Shown: positions 34,815-45,657, numbered from the stretch's first letter. The stretch: DNA of 51,974 bases from Thermotogota bacterium ADurb.Bin062 (GCA_002071085.1 MWEM01000016.1:1-51974), one strand, 5' to 3'. Numbers and translations: made by a program. The notes: generated by a model not told the origin, from the sequence alone.

Positions 34815-36074
34815 ATGCGCGCTGACAATCGGCTTAAAGAAACTGCTCTGGAAATCGTCCGTTGCGCGATCCGGGAGAACCTACCGGATCGAGCCTTAAG
34901 CAGAGCGCTGGCAAAAACCACGCTACCGGGCCCGTTAACACTGATCGCGATAGGAAAAGCCGCTTGGCGTATGGCTAGAACCGCCCTTGAATGCCTGGGG
35001 CCCAGGATCGCCACAGGGATCGTGTTGACCAAATACGGGCATTCGGAAGGGCCGCTCCGGGGTATCGAAATCTTCGAAGGTGGTCATCCCCTGACCGACG
35101 AGAACTCCATTTTAGCGACTCGGGCGATCTTGGAAAGGGTAGGCGCTACGTCCGTGTCGCAGCGTATCCTTTTCTTGCTCTCCGGCGGGGGGTCGTCCCT
35201 CTTCGAACTCCCGATCGAAGGCCTGCATTTAGAAGACTTGAAAGCGATCAACGAACGATTACTGAACAGCGGAGCTTCTATTCACGAAATCAACGCCGTG
35301 AGAAAACGCCTTTCCGGAGTGAAGGGAGGGCGGTTCGCGCGTTACGCACATCCCCGGCCCATCTCGGCCTTCATCCTTTCCGACACTTTGGGAGATCGCA
35401 TAGACAACGTGGCCTCTGGACCCGTAACTGTCGATCGAACCACGACCCGGGAAGCCCTCGATATCATACGAAGGTATTCTATACACCTTCCCGCTTCTCT
35501 ATCGAAAGCGATGGAACGCCCCTCTCCCAACGCCTTGCCTGGTGTGGAGACTTCCGTCATCGGCGACGTTCGCTCCCTCTGTCGCTCTGCGCAAGAAAAA
35601 GCCCGGGAAGAGGGATATGCGCCGCTTTTGCTCACCACGCAATTTGACGGCGAGGCCAGCGCGTGCGCCAAAATTCTGACGTTGGTAGGAAAAGAGATCG
35701 TCCACTCTCAAACGCCGATTTCCGCACCCGCCGCGGTGTTCATCGGAGGGGAAGCCCTAGTGCGGGTCCTCGGGAAAGGTAAGGGAGGACGTTGCCAAGA
35801 GATGGCTTTGTTAGCGGCTAAAGAGATCGCGGGTTATGAGTCCCTCTGTTTTTTTGCCTGCGGATCAGACGGAACGGACGGCCCGACGGACGCCGCGGGC
35901 GGAATAGCGACCGGGGATACGGTCCTCCGACTCGCAGAAAAGGGGCTGAGCCCGGATGACTTTTTACGGAACAACGATTCACACGAAGCGTTGAAAGCGG
36001 CGGACGGGTTGATCTATACCGGCCCGACGGGAACCAACGTCAACGACCTGTACGGAATTCTAGTGGGGAATTAA
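34815..36074 (+). CDS. garK: Glycerate 2-kinase (GckA/TtuD, MOFRL family)
   Basis: This is a 419-residue cytosolic enzyme that phosphorylates D-glycerate to 2-phosphoglycerate. Family features are IGKAAWRMA, LLSGGGSSLFELP, AVRKRLSGVKGGRF and SDTLGDRIDNVASGPV. The C-terminal MOFRL domain has GGRCQEMALLAA and the ending GSDGTDGPTDAAGG...TGTNVNDL. Older annotations call it hydroxypyruvate reductase. GGAGG lies six bases before ATG 34815. Glycerate would be released when glucosylglycerate-type solutes are hydrolysed, which links it to the island at 549-11055, though the two are 24 kb apart. The symbol follows common usage; the fold differs from enteric GarK. Confidence 0.85.
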   Translation: MRADNRLKETALEIVRCAIRENLPDRALSRALAKTTLPGPLTLIAIGKAAWRMARTALECLGPRIATGIVLTKYGHSEGPLRGIEIFEGGHPLTDENSILATRAILERVGATSVSQRILFLLSGGGSSLFELPIEGLHLEDLKAINERLLNSGASIHEINAVRKRLSGVKGGRFARYAHPRPISAFILSDTLGDRIDNVASGPVTVDRTTTREALDIIRRYSIHLPASLSKAMERPSPNALPGVETSVIGDVRSLCRSAQEKAREEGYAPLLLTTQFDGEASACAKILTLVGKEIVHSQTPISAPAAVFIGGEALVRVLGKGKGGRCQEMALLAAKEIAGYESLCFFACGSDGTDGPTDAAGGIATGDTVLRLAEKGLSPDDFLRNNDSHEALKAADGLIYTGPTGTNVNDLYGILVGN

Positions 36075-36099
36075 TACCTCGGGACGGGGATTTTAGGTT

Positions 36100-36125
36100 A
36101 TTTCTAATAAGAAATCGGGTATAAT
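36100..36125 (+). promoter_or_regulatory. -10 box with overlapping palindrome
   Basis: TATAAT at 36120-36125 lies 89 nt before the HAD gene. Immediately upstream ATTTCT (36100-36105) and AGAAAT (36110-36115) form a perfect palindrome with a four-base spacer, where a -35 box would be. This suggests an operator, but no regulator is known. Confidence 0.4.
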
Positions 36126-36213
36126 AAAACAGTTGTTGATCGTTCCAACTACGATCGCTTAAAGATCCCTTCGGGATAATTCGCGATCCAGCTTTAAAAA
36201 AGGAGTGGACAAG

Positions 36214-36807
36214 GTGGACCATTCTCAGATCAAACTCATCATCTTCGATGTCGGAGGCGTCGTGTACGGCCGAACGAACGTCTGGAGGAAAGCGGCGCAA
36301 GAGCTGGGGGTTTCCTATAGGAAATTCAACGAATACGCGACCTTAAGCGGCATTCAAGGCTTTCAGCGCGGACTGATCAGTCAAGAGTACTTTATGAAGG
36401 TGTTTCAACACCTGACGCACCACCGCACGCCCGAGGACCTTTGGACCCGATTTTTCGATCCCGCGCCGATTCCTGAGACGATTGACGTGATCGAAAGACT
36501 AAAAAAGAGATTCCGAGTCGTCGCCGGCACAAACACCGTGACTCCGCACTATGAGGTTCATACGCAAAGAGAGGACTACGCCATCTTCCCGAAAGTTTAC
36601 GCGTCGCATCTGATTCACTTGGCCAAACCCGATCCGCAGTTCTACACGCATATCCTGCAGGCGGAGGCCGTTTCGCCCGTCGAATCCGTGTTCATCGACG
36701 ATTCCATTCAGAACGTAGAATCGGCCCTAAAACTCGGAATCCACGCGATACACTTCACTGAGGGAAAGGCTTTGCAGGAAGCGCTGTCGCCTTTATTGGT
36801 CTACTAG
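36214..36807 (+). CDS. HAD-superfamily hydrolase (YihX/sEH-like)
   Basis: This is a 197-residue cytosolic phosphatase-like protein. Motif I is LIIFDVGGVVYG, with the nucleophile Asp in the N-terminal strand. Motif II is around VVAGTNTV, and motif III Lys with motif IV lie in HLAKPDPQF and VFIDDSIQNVESA. The start chosen is GTG 36214, eight bases after AAAGGAG; a GTG nine bases earlier would overlap the ribosome site. Related proteins dephosphorylate sugar phosphates. It precedes the second sugar importer, so a sugar phosphate is plausible. Confidence 0.8.
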   Translation: MDHSQIKLIIFDVGGVVYGRTNVWRKAAQELGVSYRKFNEYATLSGIQGFQRGLISQEYFMKVFQHLTHHRTPEDLWTRFFDPAPIPETIDVIERLKKRFRVVAGTNTVTPHYEVHTQREDYAIFPKVYASHLIHLAKPDPQFYTHILQAEAVSPVESVFIDDSIQNVESALKLGIHAIHFTEGKALQEALSPLLVY

Positions 36808-36936
36808 TCCTACCCAAACGGTTTATTTTTTCGACAAAAAGTGGTCTATCAAAACGAGCCGCTCGTTTCTATCGAGGATTCGGGCGCATCGTCGAAAGAT
36901 AGCAGGAACACATTCAAACAGAAAGGAGTGAGTGGT

Positions 36937-38283
36937 ATGAAACACCGAAAGATTCTGCTCGTCGTTCTGCTGCTAACCTTGTTGAGTTTGTCCGCGTTTT
37001 CGGCAAAGATCACCATCACTTGGTGGATCAATCCTTGGAGAATCGCGCCCCCGGGGTTCCCAGCCGATAAGGCGCCTTCCAGCGAAGACTACCCGAAATG
37101 GGCCTCCGAGGAGTTTATGAGGCTGCACCCCGACGTCGAAGTGAATTACGTGGTGGTGGGCAATCAGGAGTATTCGCAAAAGATGGCCGCCGCCATCGCG
37201 ACGAGAACCCAGCCGGATTTCTTCAAAGGGCCCGTTTGGGATAGCCGCTGGGCCCAGAGCGGATTGCTGGAGCCCATCGATGCCTATTTGTCGCAAGAAG
37301 ACCGGGAAGATTTCTACCAAGTTGTGTTGGACGAAGGGTTGGTCAATGGCAAACGTTATATTTGGCCTTGGAACTTCGGCACAAATGGTATGGGAACTGC
37401 GATGCTCCTCTACACCCCCGATTTCGACAAAGCGGAGATCGATTGGAGACACATCGTTCGGAACGGTTGGACGATGGAGGAGTTTGTAGAGGCTTGTAAA
37501 AAGCTAACCTGGGATTCGAACAACGACGGAGAGATCGATCATTACGCGATCAGTTTCGGCGCGAAAGACATTCATAACATCATCAACTTCTTGTATGCCT
37601 TTGGCGGCCGTTTGAGCGACGAAGCGGAAACGACGGTCACATTGAATACTCCCGAAGCCGTCGCGGGTTTGCAGTTCGTCATAGACCTGGTGAACAAGTA
37701 CAAAGTCGCGCCAAAAGGGGTCGAGGCCCTCGGCGTGTACGACGTTATCGGAGATTTCCACTCTCACCGCACGAGCATCGGCTTTGGCGGACCTTACGAG
37801 ATCGGGCGGATCACGCGGTACATCCTCGCCGGAACGCTAAAAGAGATGTTCTATCCGGTTCTCGCGCCCTTCCCGCACGTGGAAGGAAAGGATCCGGTCG
37901 CGCATACCAGCGGGAGCGGGTTCATCATTTTCAAGCAGAACGATCAAGCGAAACGCGATATGGTCTTCGAGTTCGTCAAATTCTTGACGAACAAGCAAAA
38001 TCTCGCCTTGCTCGAAACGCTGCAATACCTCACCGCACGCGATTCCGTCAACCAAAGACTGTACTTGAATGACCCCTATATGAACAAACAAGTGAAGACC
38101 TACGGGGAGATCATGGACAAGTACGGGATGTCCTTCTTCGGTTCGCAAGAATTCCCCTGGTCACAGATAGAAAAGTACATCATCAGCGCGTTCGAAGCGG
38201 CCTTCGCGGGATCAAAAACACCGAAGAAAGCTCTGGACGACTTCGTGGCCGAAGCCGATAAAATCGTCAAAAAGGCTAAGTAA
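36937..38283 (+). CDS. Extracellular sugar-binding protein, second importer
   Basis: This is a 448-residue family 1 solute-binding protein. ATG 36937 has AAAGGAG nine bases before and gives the signal peptide MKHRKILLVVLLLTLLSLSAFSA, without a lipobox cysteine. The mature start KITITWW is typical. WDSNNDGEIDHYAISFGAKD carries an EF-hand-like loop seen in several sugar-binding proteins. The ligand is unknown. Permeases follow after a hairpin. Confidence 0.87.
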   Translation: MKHRKILLVVLLLTLLSLSAFSAKITITWWINPWRIAPPGFPADKAPSSEDYPKWASEEFMRLHPDVEVNYVVVGNQEYSQKMAAAIATRTQPDFFKGPVWDSRWAQSGLLEPIDAYLSQEDREDFYQVVLDEGLVNGKRYIWPWNFGTNGMGTAMLLYTPDFDKAEIDWRHIVRNGWTMEEFVEACKKLTWDSNNDGEIDHYAISFGAKDIHNIINFLYAFGGRLSDEAETTVTLNTPEAVAGLQFVIDLVNKYKVAPKGVEALGVYDVIGDFHSHRTSIGFGGPYEIGRITRYILAGTLKEMFYPVLAPFPHVEGKDPVAHTSGSGFIIFKQNDQAKRDMVFEFVKFLTNKQNLALLETLQYLTARDSVNQRLYLNDPYMNKQVKTYGEIMDKYGMSFFGSQEFPWSQIEKYIISAFEAAFAGSKTPKKALDDFVAEADKIVKKAK

Positions 38284-38302
38284 CCGAGCCTATCTTAATC
38301 AC

Positions 38303-38324
38303 GGGGCGCGTGAAGGCGCGCCCC
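38303..38324 (+). terminator. GC-rich hairpin after the binding-protein gene
   Basis: GGGGCGCG (38303-38310) pairs perfectly with CGCGCCCC (38317-38324) around six bases. Only a weak T stretch (TACTGTTT) follows, so it more likely stabilises the upstream mRNA end or causes partial termination. The same layout is seen after the binding protein at 3219-4493. Confidence 0.6.
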
Positions 38325-38352
38325 TACTGTTTGTGATCAGGTTGGTGATCGG

Positions 38353-39231
38353 ATGACACTGGCGAAACGCGTCGTGAAAGGACGGGCAGGTTACTTTTTT
38401 GTCCTTCCTCATTTTGGCATGTTCACATTGTTCTTTCTAATTCCAGTAGGTTGGGGCGTGTATCTGAGCCTCTTCGACTACAACGTTTTCTCCCAAAGGT
38501 TCATCGGCTTCGAAAACTTCGCCACGCTTTTTTCTGATTGGCTATTCCTAAAAGCGTTGGGAAACACCTTTCTCTACACCTTCGGTGTCGTCCCGCTCTG
38601 GTTGGGGAAAGCGCTCATCGTCACCGTCTTGCTCCACCCGTTCCGCAACTCCATCAAAACTTTCTATAAGGCCTTGTTCTATCTGCCCCACGTGACCTCC
38701 TCGGTCATCGTCTCTATGATCTGGCTTTGGGTGTACAACCCGAATTACGGGTTGCTCAACTACTTCGTCAAATCTGTCGGACTCGCCCCCGCCATTTGGC
38801 TGGGGAACAAGTTTCTCGCGATGCCCGCGTTGATCTTCATGCAATTCATTATGGGCGGCGGTTCCACGATCGTCCTCCTTTCTGCCGCGATGGCATCGAT
38901 TCCGGACTATTACTTCGAAGCCGCCAGACTCGAAGGGGCCTCATCGTGGAAAGTCTTTACCAAAGTGACGATACCCCTACTCAAGCCAACGATCCTATAC
39001 GCGCTCATTATGGGAACGATCGCGAACTTCCAAACCTTTTCGAACGTATACATAATGACCAGAGGGGGACCCGAGTTCTCCACGATTAGCATCGGATACT
39101 TGGTATACACCACGGCCTTCAGGGAATACAACCTCGGCTTGGCTTCCGCGATGTCGATGGTGATGTTCGGCATTTTGGCCCTCCTGGGTTTCTTGCAGTT
39201 CAAATGGCTTGGCTCCAACGTCGAGTATTAG
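38353..39231 (+). CDS. ABC sugar transporter permease (MalF type), second importer
   Basis: This is a 292-residue inner-membrane permease with six predicted helices. The EAA-type coupling loop is YYFEAARLEGASSWKVFTKVTIPLLKPT near 195-222. The ribosome site before the ATG is weak, so coupling to the upstream gene may matter. Partner of the next gene. Confidence 0.87.
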   Translation: MTLAKRVVKGRAGYFFVLPHFGMFTLFFLIPVGWGVYLSLFDYNVFSQRFIGFENFATLFSDWLFLKALGNTFLYTFGVVPLWLGKALIVTVLLHPFRNSIKTFYKALFYLPHVTSSVIVSMIWLWVYNPNYGLLNYFVKSVGLAPAIWLGNKFLAMPALIFMQFIMGGGSTIVLLSAAMASIPDYYFEAARLEGASSWKVFTKVTIPLLKPTILYALIMGTIANFQTFSNVYIMTRGGPEFSTISIGYLVYTTAFREYNLGLASAMSMVMFGILALLGFLQFKWLGSNVEY

Positions 39232-39245
39232 GGGGAGGGTTGAGT

Positions 39246-40079
39246 ATGACGCCTTGGAAAGCAAAACAGAAAGTAAAAATGGTCTTGTCTTTGGCCGTCT
39301 TGACGCTTTTTGGCCTGCTGGCCTTCATTCCGTTGTATTGGATGGTCATCACCGCGATCAAACCCGCCTCCTTGACCTTGCGCTTTCCTCCCGAGCTCTT
39401 TCCGAAAAACCCGACGTTAGCGAACTTCCAAGAGCTCTTTCAAAGACCGTTGATACTGAGATGGACCTTTAACAGCGGGGTAGTGGCGGTGAGCGTTACA
39501 TTCCTCCAGCTGTTGTTGTGTACGATGGCGGGGTATTCTCTGGCAAAAAAGCGCTTCCCCTTGAGCCAGCTTCTTTTTTTCGTCTATATCGCTTCCATGA
39601 TGATCCCTAAACAGGTAACGCTCGTTCCCCTGTACATCTTGGTCTCGAAATTCGGTATGATCAATACCTATTGGGGGTTGATCCTTCCGAGCGTCGCCGC
39701 GCCTTTTGGGGTTTTCTTGATGCGGCAGTTCCTGGTGACCGTTCCGACAGAGATCATCGAAGCGGCGAAAATTGACGGTGCGAGCGAATGGCGGACCTTC
39801 TACAAAATTATCGTTCCAATCTCTCTACCGGCGATGGCCGTGTTGGGGATTTTTACCTTCGTCGCCGAATGGAATGATTTTTTGTGGCCTCTGATCGTGA
39901 CGAACACCCAACAGATGAAGACGCTCCAAGCCGGTTTGGCGCTTCTGCAGGAAGAAGTGCCGATGCAGTACGCGTTCCTGATGTCCGGGGCAACCTACGC
40001 TGCGGTCCCGATGATTATCATATTCTTTGCCTTCTCCAAATACTTCTTGAAAGGCGTTACGGTCGGAGCGATCAAATGA
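39246..40079 (+). CDS. ABC sugar transporter permease (MalG type), second importer
   Basis: This is a 277-residue permease with six predicted helices and the EAA loop EIIEAAKIDGASEWRTFYKIIVPISLPA. GGGGGAGGG precedes ATG 39246; a longer frame into the previous gene is rejected. No ATPase gene follows: metG is next. The ATPase encoded at 6261-7349, or one outside the window, must energise this importer. Confidence 0.88.
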   Translation: MTPWKAKQKVKMVLSLAVLTLFGLLAFIPLYWMVITAIKPASLTLRFPPELFPKNPTLANFQELFQRPLILRWTFNSGVVAVSVTFLQLLLCTMAGYSLAKKRFPLSQLLFFVYIASMMIPKQVTLVPLYILVSKFGMINTYWGLILPSVAAPFGVFLMRQFLVTVPTEIIEAAKIDGASEWRTFYKIIVPISLPAMAVLGIFTFVAEWNDFLWPLIVTNTQQMKTLQAGLALLQEEVPMQYAFLMSGATYAAVPMIIIFFAFSKYFLKGVTVGAIK

Positions 40080-40168
40080 GTACTTTAGAAGCTCGCCCGC
40101 CTTCCGGGAGAGATCGTCGCGCCATCGGTGAGCACGCGTCATAGGGCGTAAAACTCCCTCGTCTGTGG

Positions 40169-40174
40169 TATAAT
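40169..40174 (+). promoter_or_regulatory. -10 box of the metG operon
   Basis: TATAAT at 40169-40174 lies 55 nt before the metG start. No clear -35 is seen at the expected distance. A good candidate because the previous gene ends 90 nt upstream without a terminator. Confidence 0.45.
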
Positions 40175-40229
40175 TCTGCGGAAAATGAAGGATTTCCGAT
40201 TTTTTTGTTGCAAAGGCGGAGGAATCAGG

Positions 40230-42194
40230 ATGGAAAAGAAAAGGTTTTACGTCACCACGCCCATCTATTATGTGAACTCAGAACCCCATATCGGTTCCGC
40301 TTACACGACCATCGTCGCGGATATGATCGCGCGATACCAACGCTTGCGCGGATACGACGTCTACTTCTTAACCGGAACCGACGAACATGGGCAGAAGATT
40401 CTGGAAACCTCTCAAAAAGCCGGGGTTGATGTTCAGCTCTTCTGCGATAAATGGGCGAGCAAATTCAAGGAACTTTGGAAAGACTTGGATATCTCGAATA
40501 ACGACTTTATCAGAACGACCCAACCGCGACATACCTATGTCGTTCAAGCTTTCGTGAAGCGCTTATTCGACAGAGGGCACGTTTATAAAGGCGTCTACGA
40601 GGGATGGTACTGCATTCACGAAGAGGCCTTTTGGTCGGAAGAGGACCTTATTCGAGACAACGGCCGACGAGTCTGCCCAACCTGCAAACGAGAAGTGCGC
40701 TGGGTCGCCGAAGACAATTACTTCTTCCGGCTTTCCTCATTTCAAGAACCGCTTCGAGAGCTCTATGAAAAGAACCCGTCCTTCGTCGAACCCGACTTCC
40801 GCCGTAACGAAATGTTGAGCATCATCAAAGGTGGGCTCAAAGACCTCAGCATTTCCCGCACCTCCTTTTCGTGGGGAGTCCCGATGCCGGATGACCCAAA
40901 ACACGTCATCTACGTCTGGGTGGACGCGTTAATCAACTACATCAGCGCCCTCGGTTACGCCACGGACAATCAGGAGCTGTATCGTCGGTATTGGCCGGCC
41001 GATCTACATTTGATAGGCAAAGAGATCAACCGATTCCACTCGATCGTTTGGCCCGCGATGTTGATGGCCGCGGGTTTGCCTCTACCTAAGAAGGTTTTCG
41101 CGCACGGTTGGCTGACGGTAAACGGGGAAAAGATCAGCAAATCCGCGGGAAATGCGATAGACCCCAGACTCCTGATGGACGTTTACGGCAAAGACGCCGT
41201 TAAATACTACTTGCTCAGAGACATCAATTTTGGCAAGGACGGCGACTTTTCCGAAGACCATCTCATCCAGCGCATCAACGCTGACCTGGCGAATGACCTG
41301 GGTAACCTGCTGCACCGCACGACGGCGATGAGTCTACAGAATTTCGCTGGCGTATTAGAGAAAGAGGGCGGGTTGAACGAGGAAACCCCGGATAGAGACC
41401 TCATTGCGGCTTTCGAAACAATGAAAGCCACCTACTTCGAGAAGATGGACAGGTACCAGTTCACACAAGCCTTAGAAGCCCTTTGGGCGTTCATTGGTTT
41501 TTCAAATAAATACATAGATATGACCGAACCTTGGAAGTTGGCGAAAGAGGAGTCACAGAGGGGAAGACTCCGACAGGTTTTGCGAAACCTCGCCGAGGCG
41601 CTAAGGAACATCGCCATCGCCATCAAACCGATTATGTTCTCCACCTCTGAAATCATCTACAAACGTTTAGGGCTCGGTTCGGAATCTTGGAATGAAGCGA
41701 CCTTCGAAGACTTCACCTGGGACAGCGCTCGAGACTTCCATATGGCTGAAGGGGAACCCTTGTTCCCTAGAAGGGATATCAAGGAGTTCAAAAAGGTCAT
41801 TCAATCGCCCAGCTTGGAACCGAACAACCCGACGAAGGACCCGTCGCAAGAGAAACCGGAAAACTTGCTCATCATCGATTACGATCAGTTTCGGACGGTT
41901 CAGATGAAGGTAGGATTGGTTTTGGAAGCCAAAAAGGTCGAGAAATCCAGGAAATTGATGCGGTTATCGGTCGAGCTTGGAGAACCCAAACCCCGACAGA
42001 TCATTGCCGGTATCGCTCAGTATTACGAGGCCGAAGCGCTCGTTGGAAAGCGGATCATCGTCGTCACGAACTTGGAACCGGCAAAACTCATGGGAATGGA
42101 GTCTTTTGGCATGCTTCTCGCCGCAAAAGATGGGGTGAACCTACGGTTGCTGACGGTTGACGGCGAAATCCAACCCGGCGCAGCCATATCATGA
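40230..42194 (+). CDS. metG: Methionyl-tRNA synthetase
   Basis: This is a 654-residue cytosolic class I synthetase. The HIGH motif is H20-I-G-S23 in [10 protein letters not shown] and the KMSKS loop is KISKS near residue 300. A zinc-knuckle region contains CPTCKREV. The C-terminal 110 residues form the EMAP/Trbp111 tRNA-binding domain ([17 protein letters not shown]), so the dimeric form is present. ATG 40230 follows GGCGGAGG. Its TGA overlaps the ATG of gyrA, which makes the two translationally coupled. Confidence 0.96.
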   Translation: MEKKRFYVTTPIYYVNSEPHIGSAYTTIVADMIARYQRLRGYDVYFLTGTDEHGQKILETSQKAGVDVQLFCDKWASKFKELWKDLDISNNDFIRTTQPRHTYVVQAFVKRLFDRGHVYKGVYEGWYCIHEEAFWSEEDLIRDNGRRVCPTCKREVRWVAEDNYFFRLSSFQEPLRELYEKNPSFVEPDFRRNEMLSIIKGGLKDLSISRTSFSWGVPMPDDPKHVIYVWVDALINYISALGYATDNQELYRRYWPADLHLIGKEINRFHSIVWPAMLMAAGLPLPKKVFAHGWLTVNGEKISKSAGNAIDPRLLMDVYGKDAVKYYLLRDINFGKDGDFSEDHLIQRINADLANDLGNLLHRTTAMSLQNFAGVLEKEGGLNEETPDRDLIAAFETMKATYFEKMDRYQFTQALEALWAFIGFSNKYIDMTEPWKLAKEESQRGRLRQVLRNLAEALRNIAIAIKPIMFSTSEIIYKRLGLGSESWNEATFEDFTWDSARDFHMAEGEPLFPRRDIKEFKKVIQSPSLEPNNPTKDPSQEKPENLLIIDYDQFRTVQMKVGLVLEAKKVEKSRKLMRLSVELGEPKPRQIIAGIAQYYEAEALVGKRIIVVTNLEPAKLMGMESFGMLLAAKDGVNLRLLTVDGEIQPGAAIS

Positions 42195-44839
42195 AAGAAC
42201 TCGTAGATAAAAACGGCACCGAACACGACCGCAGTGTCGTTATAGAGCGGCCTTTCGAAGAAGAGCTGAGCGAAGCCTACATAAACTATTCGATGTCGGT
42301 CATCATCGGAAGGGCCATTCCGGATGTCCGCGACGGGCTGAAACCCGTTCAACGCAAGCTGTTGTATGGGATGTTGGAGCTAAACCTCGCTCATAATCAA
42401 GCCTACAAAAAAAGCGCCCGTATCGTCGGAGAGGTAATGGGGAAGTTCCACCCCCACGGAGACGCCTCTCTCTATGAGACGCTCGTACGGATGGCCCAAG
42501 ATTTCAATATGCGTCACCCGCTGGTCGACGGACAAGGAAACTTCGGGTCCGTGGACCGTGATCCCCCCGCGGCAATGCGTTATACAGAGGCGCGGCTGAC
42601 GAAAATTGCTGAGGAAATGCTGGCCGATCTAGATAAGGATACCGTGCCGTTCGTTCCCAACTTCGACGAATCCTTGAAGGAACCATCTGTCTTGCCTTCG
42701 AACGTACCGAATCTGCTTATGAACGGCGCTACAGGAATCGCGGTAGGGATGGCAACGAACATCCCGCCCCATAACCTAGGGGAACTCGTGGACGCTATGG
42801 CCTATCTCATCGACCGACCGGAGGCCACGGTTCAAGACCTGCTTCAGTTCGTAAAGGGACCTGATTTTCCGACCGGAGGTAGGGTCTTGAGGGCTGAAAA
42901 CCTGCGGTCTATCTACGAGACCGGTTCGGGCTCTTTCACGATAGAAGGGGTATACTCGGTCGAAGACGACCAAATCATCATACACGAAATTCCCTACGGC
43001 GTCAACAAAGCCGGACTGATCGAGCAGATTGCCGAATATTTCAAGAAAACAGAAAAGAGAATGATCCGCGATATACGGGACGAATCAGACCGCAACGGGA
43101 TGCGTATTGTCATCGAGGTGGCGCGGGGTATCAGTCCTCAAGTCGTTATGAATCACATTTTGAAACGCTCTTCGATTCGCGTCAACTTTCCCGTGAAGCT
43201 CCTGGTGATCGACGCGAAGATGAAACCCCGTGTGATGAACCTGAAGGAACTCTCTGAAGCCTACCTAAACCACCGGTACGCGGTCATCACCAGGAAAACG
43301 GAGAACGAGCTGTTCGTGGCGAGTCGTCGCGCCCATATCATCGAAGGGTTGGTTAAAGCCGTAAGGTCGATCGACACCACGATCGATATCATCCGTCACT
43401 CTTCCGATGTGCCCCAAGCAACCAAGAATTTGATGGAGACGTTGGAGATCACCGAAGAGCAAGCGAAAGCGATACTGGACCTCCGGTTCGCCCGTTTGAC
43501 GTCCATCGAAACGAACAACCTCAGAGAAGAATTGAAAAACCTGAACGAGACGATCGCCCGCTTAAAGACTTTGCTTTCGGACCCGCAGAACATCCGGAAC
43601 GAGGTGAAACGCCTCCTGTTGGAAACCAAAAATAAATACGGCCAACCGCGCTTGACGAAAGTCGGGGGAGGGCTACCGAGCGAAGTGGATATCGAAGACT
43701 TGGTCGTCGATCGGCCTATCGTGATCACCGTCACAAAAAGAGGGTACATTCTCGTTTCGGAATTGCAGAACTACCGGACACAGGCGAGGGGCGGCCGAGG
43801 CGCCAAAGGAATAGCGACCAGAGAAGAGGACTTCGCCAGACACATCATGGTCACTACCAAGCTGGCGAACACGCTGTTCGTCTCCTCTATGGGAAAGGTC
43901 TATACGCTGAAGAACTACGAGATAGAGGACTCCACAAAAGGCACGAGGGGAAAACATCTGATGTCGTATCTACGCTTGGTAGAAGGCGAAGCGATCCGGA
44001 CGGTTCTGAAGATGGGGATTGAGTTTTCCGAAGACACCGACCTGTTGTTCATTACCGCGAAAGGTAAGATCAAGCGGACCTCCCTAAGCGATTTTTCGAG
44101 GGCGGGGACCTCAGGGGTCATCGGGTTGAAACTCGAAGAAGAGGACAAGGTGGTGGACGCCGTGCTGGCCCCCGCACAAGACGATCATTGGAACGTTTTC
44201 ATCGGCACGGCGAAAGGGATGGCTATTCGCTTCCCGCTCACTTCTATCCGAAGAATGGGCCGGGCGGCGATCGGGTTGAAAGGAATATCGTTGAAGCCGG
44301 ACGACCTCGTGGTGTCTATGACGCTTATCCACGAGAAAGCCACAGACGAGCCGGTTTTAACGGTGACGACGCGAGGTTTTGGAAAGCGAACCCCGATCGC
44401 CAGTTACCGCATCCAATCTCGCGGCGGAATCGGCTTGAAGAACCTCGCGTGGATCCCCGAATTGGGCGATGTGCTCACTGTCCAAGTGATCAACGATGCC
44501 GATGAGGTCATCATCGTCACCAAAATGGGATACACGATCCGCTTCTCCGCCTCCGATGTCCGGACGATGGGACGCGTCACTCGCGGTGTTAAGGTTGTCG
44601 ATTTGGGGCTCGAGGATGAGGTCGCTTCGGTGGAGAGAATCCAGATAGACGAGGAACCTAGCCCCGCTCCGAAGTCAGGTGATAAGACACCTTCGAAAAA
44701 AGCGGCGAGCCCGGTTGATGATATAAGTGAAGTTATCGAAGATATAGAAGATTTGGAAGAGATAGATAATCTCGAAGAATCGGCGGAAGGGGCGGAAGCC
44801 GACGCCGAGTCTGATCATTTAGATAGCGAAAATCCATAG
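42191..44839 (+). CDS. gyrA: DNA gyrase subunit A
   Basis: This is an 882-residue cytosolic topoisomerase subunit. The catalytic tyrosine is Y131 in [10 protein letters not shown]. The gyrase-box equivalent is QARGGRG near 530, a variant of QRRGGKG, ahead of the beta-pinwheel DNA-wrapping domain with its repeated blades. The last 45 residues are strongly acidic ([17 protein letters not shown]), as in some regulated gyrases. It overlaps metG by four bases. gyrB is not in the window. Confidence 0.95.
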   Translation: MKELVDKNGTEHDRSVVIERPFEEELSEAYINYSMSVIIGRAIPDVRDGLKPVQRKLLYGMLELNLAHNQAYKKSARIVGEVMGKFHPHGDASLYETLVRMAQDFNMRHPLVDGQGNFGSVDRDPPAAMRYTEARLTKIAEEMLADLDKDTVPFVPNFDESLKEPSVLPSNVPNLLMNGATGIAVGMATNIPPHNLGELVDAMAYLIDRPEATVQDLLQFVKGPDFPTGGRVLRAENLRSIYETGSGSFTIEGVYSVEDDQIIIHEIPYGVNKAGLIEQIAEYFKKTEKRMIRDIRDESDRNGMRIVIEVARGISPQVVMNHILKRSSIRVNFPVKLLVIDAKMKPRVMNLKELSEAYLNHRYAVITRKTENELFVASRRAHIIEGLVKAVRSIDTTIDIIRHSSDVPQATKNLMETLEITEEQAKAILDLRFARLTSIETNNLREELKNLNETIARLKTLLSDPQNIRNEVKRLLLETKNKYGQPRLTKVGGGLPSEVDIEDLVVDRPIVITVTKRGYILVSELQNYRTQARGGRGAKGIATREEDFARHIMVTTKLANTLFVSSMGKVYTLKNYEIEDSTKGTRGKHLMSYLRLVEGEAIRTVLKMGIEFSEDTDLLFITAKGKIKRTSLSDFSRAGTSGVIGLKLEEEDKVVDAVLAPAQDDHWNVFIGTAKGMAIRFPLTSIRRMGRAAIGLKGISLKPDDLVVSMTLIHEKATDEPVLTVTTRGFGKRTPIASYRIQSRGGIGLKNLAWIPELGDVLTVQVINDADEVIIVTKMGYTIRFSASDVRTMGRVTRGVKVVDLGLEDEVASVERIQIDEEPSPAPKSGDKTPSKKAASPVDDISEVIEDIEDLEEIDNLEESAEGAEADAESDHLDSENP

Positions 44840-44859
44840 ATTCCTAGGAGGGAACGAAG

Positions 44860-45198
44860 ATGCTGAAGGTTAACGAAGAGAACGGTTGGTCCATCGTTCA
44901 TATGCAAGATGAGCTGGATATGTCCAACTCGAATCAGTTTAAAGAAGAAGTGATCCGCGTCTTGATCGAAAATGGAAAAACCCACGTCGCGTTGGACTTT
45001 TCATCCTTGGAGTATATCGACAGCTCCGGACTCGGCACCGTCGTCAGCTTGCACAAACGGTGTAAGATGAACGGCGGGAAGCTGGTGATCTTCGGAATCA
45101 GCCAAACTCTCTTAAAACTGTTCAAACTCACTTCCCTAGACAAAGCCCTGAATCTGTATGAGCATAAGGAAGCGGTCTTTGGAAGCGGGAAACAATGA
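44860..45198 (+). CDS. STAS-domain anti-sigma factor antagonist
   Basis: This is a 112-residue SpoIIAA-like protein. The phosphorylatable serine is S56 in IDSSGLGTV. It has AGGAGGG eight bases before the ATG, and its stop overlaps the rpiB start. Members bind an anti-sigma kinase when unphosphorylated. No kinase or sigma factor lies nearby, so its partner is unknown. Equivalent to the TM1081 position in Thermotoga. Confidence 0.9.
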   Translation: MLKVNEENGWSIVHMQDELDMSNSNQFKEEVIRVLIENGKTHVALDFSSLEYIDSSGLGTVVSLHKRCKMNGGKLVIFGISQTLLKLFKLTSLDKALNLYEHKEAVFGSGKQ

Positions 45199-45635
45199 AT
45201 CTGGCTATAGGAGCTGATCACGCAGGGTTTCATCTGAAAGAAGCGATTCGACAGTATTTTGAACGTAGAGAACACTATTTTGTCGATTGCGGGACCTTTG
45301 ACCCGTTCGAGCGCGTGGATTATCCCGACTATGCGAAAAAGGTGTGCGAAGCGGTCCTGTCTCACGAGGCTTCTTTTGGGATTTTGGTTTGCGGAACCGG
45401 CATCGGTATGTCGATCGCGGCGAACAAATTCCCCGGAATACGCGCGGCATTGGCGTGCTACCCCGATATGGCGAAACTGGCGCGCGCGCACAACAACGCC
45501 AACGTCATCGCGCTCGGCGGCCGGGTGATGGGAGAAGAATTGGCCATTTGGTGCGTGGAGTCTTTCATCCACAGCGAATTTGACGGAGGCCGCCATCAAC
45601 TCAGGGTGGACAAGCTCGATCGTTTCATCAAATAG
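45195..45635 (+). CDS. rpiB: Ribose-5-phosphate isomerase B
   Basis: This 146-residue cytosolic enzyme interconverts ribose 5-phosphate and ribulose 5-phosphate. AIGADHAGFHLK holds D8 and H9, and the catalytic C66 is in LVCGTGIGMSIAANK. ACYPDMAKLARAHNNANV is the expected helix. ATGA overlap with the STAS gene. Length and motifs match the family. Confidence 0.95.
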   Translation: MNLAIGADHAGFHLKEAIRQYFERREHYFVDCGTFDPFERVDYPDYAKKVCEAVLSHEASFGILVCGTGIGMSIAANKFPGIRAALACYPDMAKLARAHNNANVIALGGRVMGEELAIWCVESFIHSEFDGGRHQLRVDKLDRFIK

Positions 45636-45657
45636 TGACCACGGAGCGGAAAATGTG

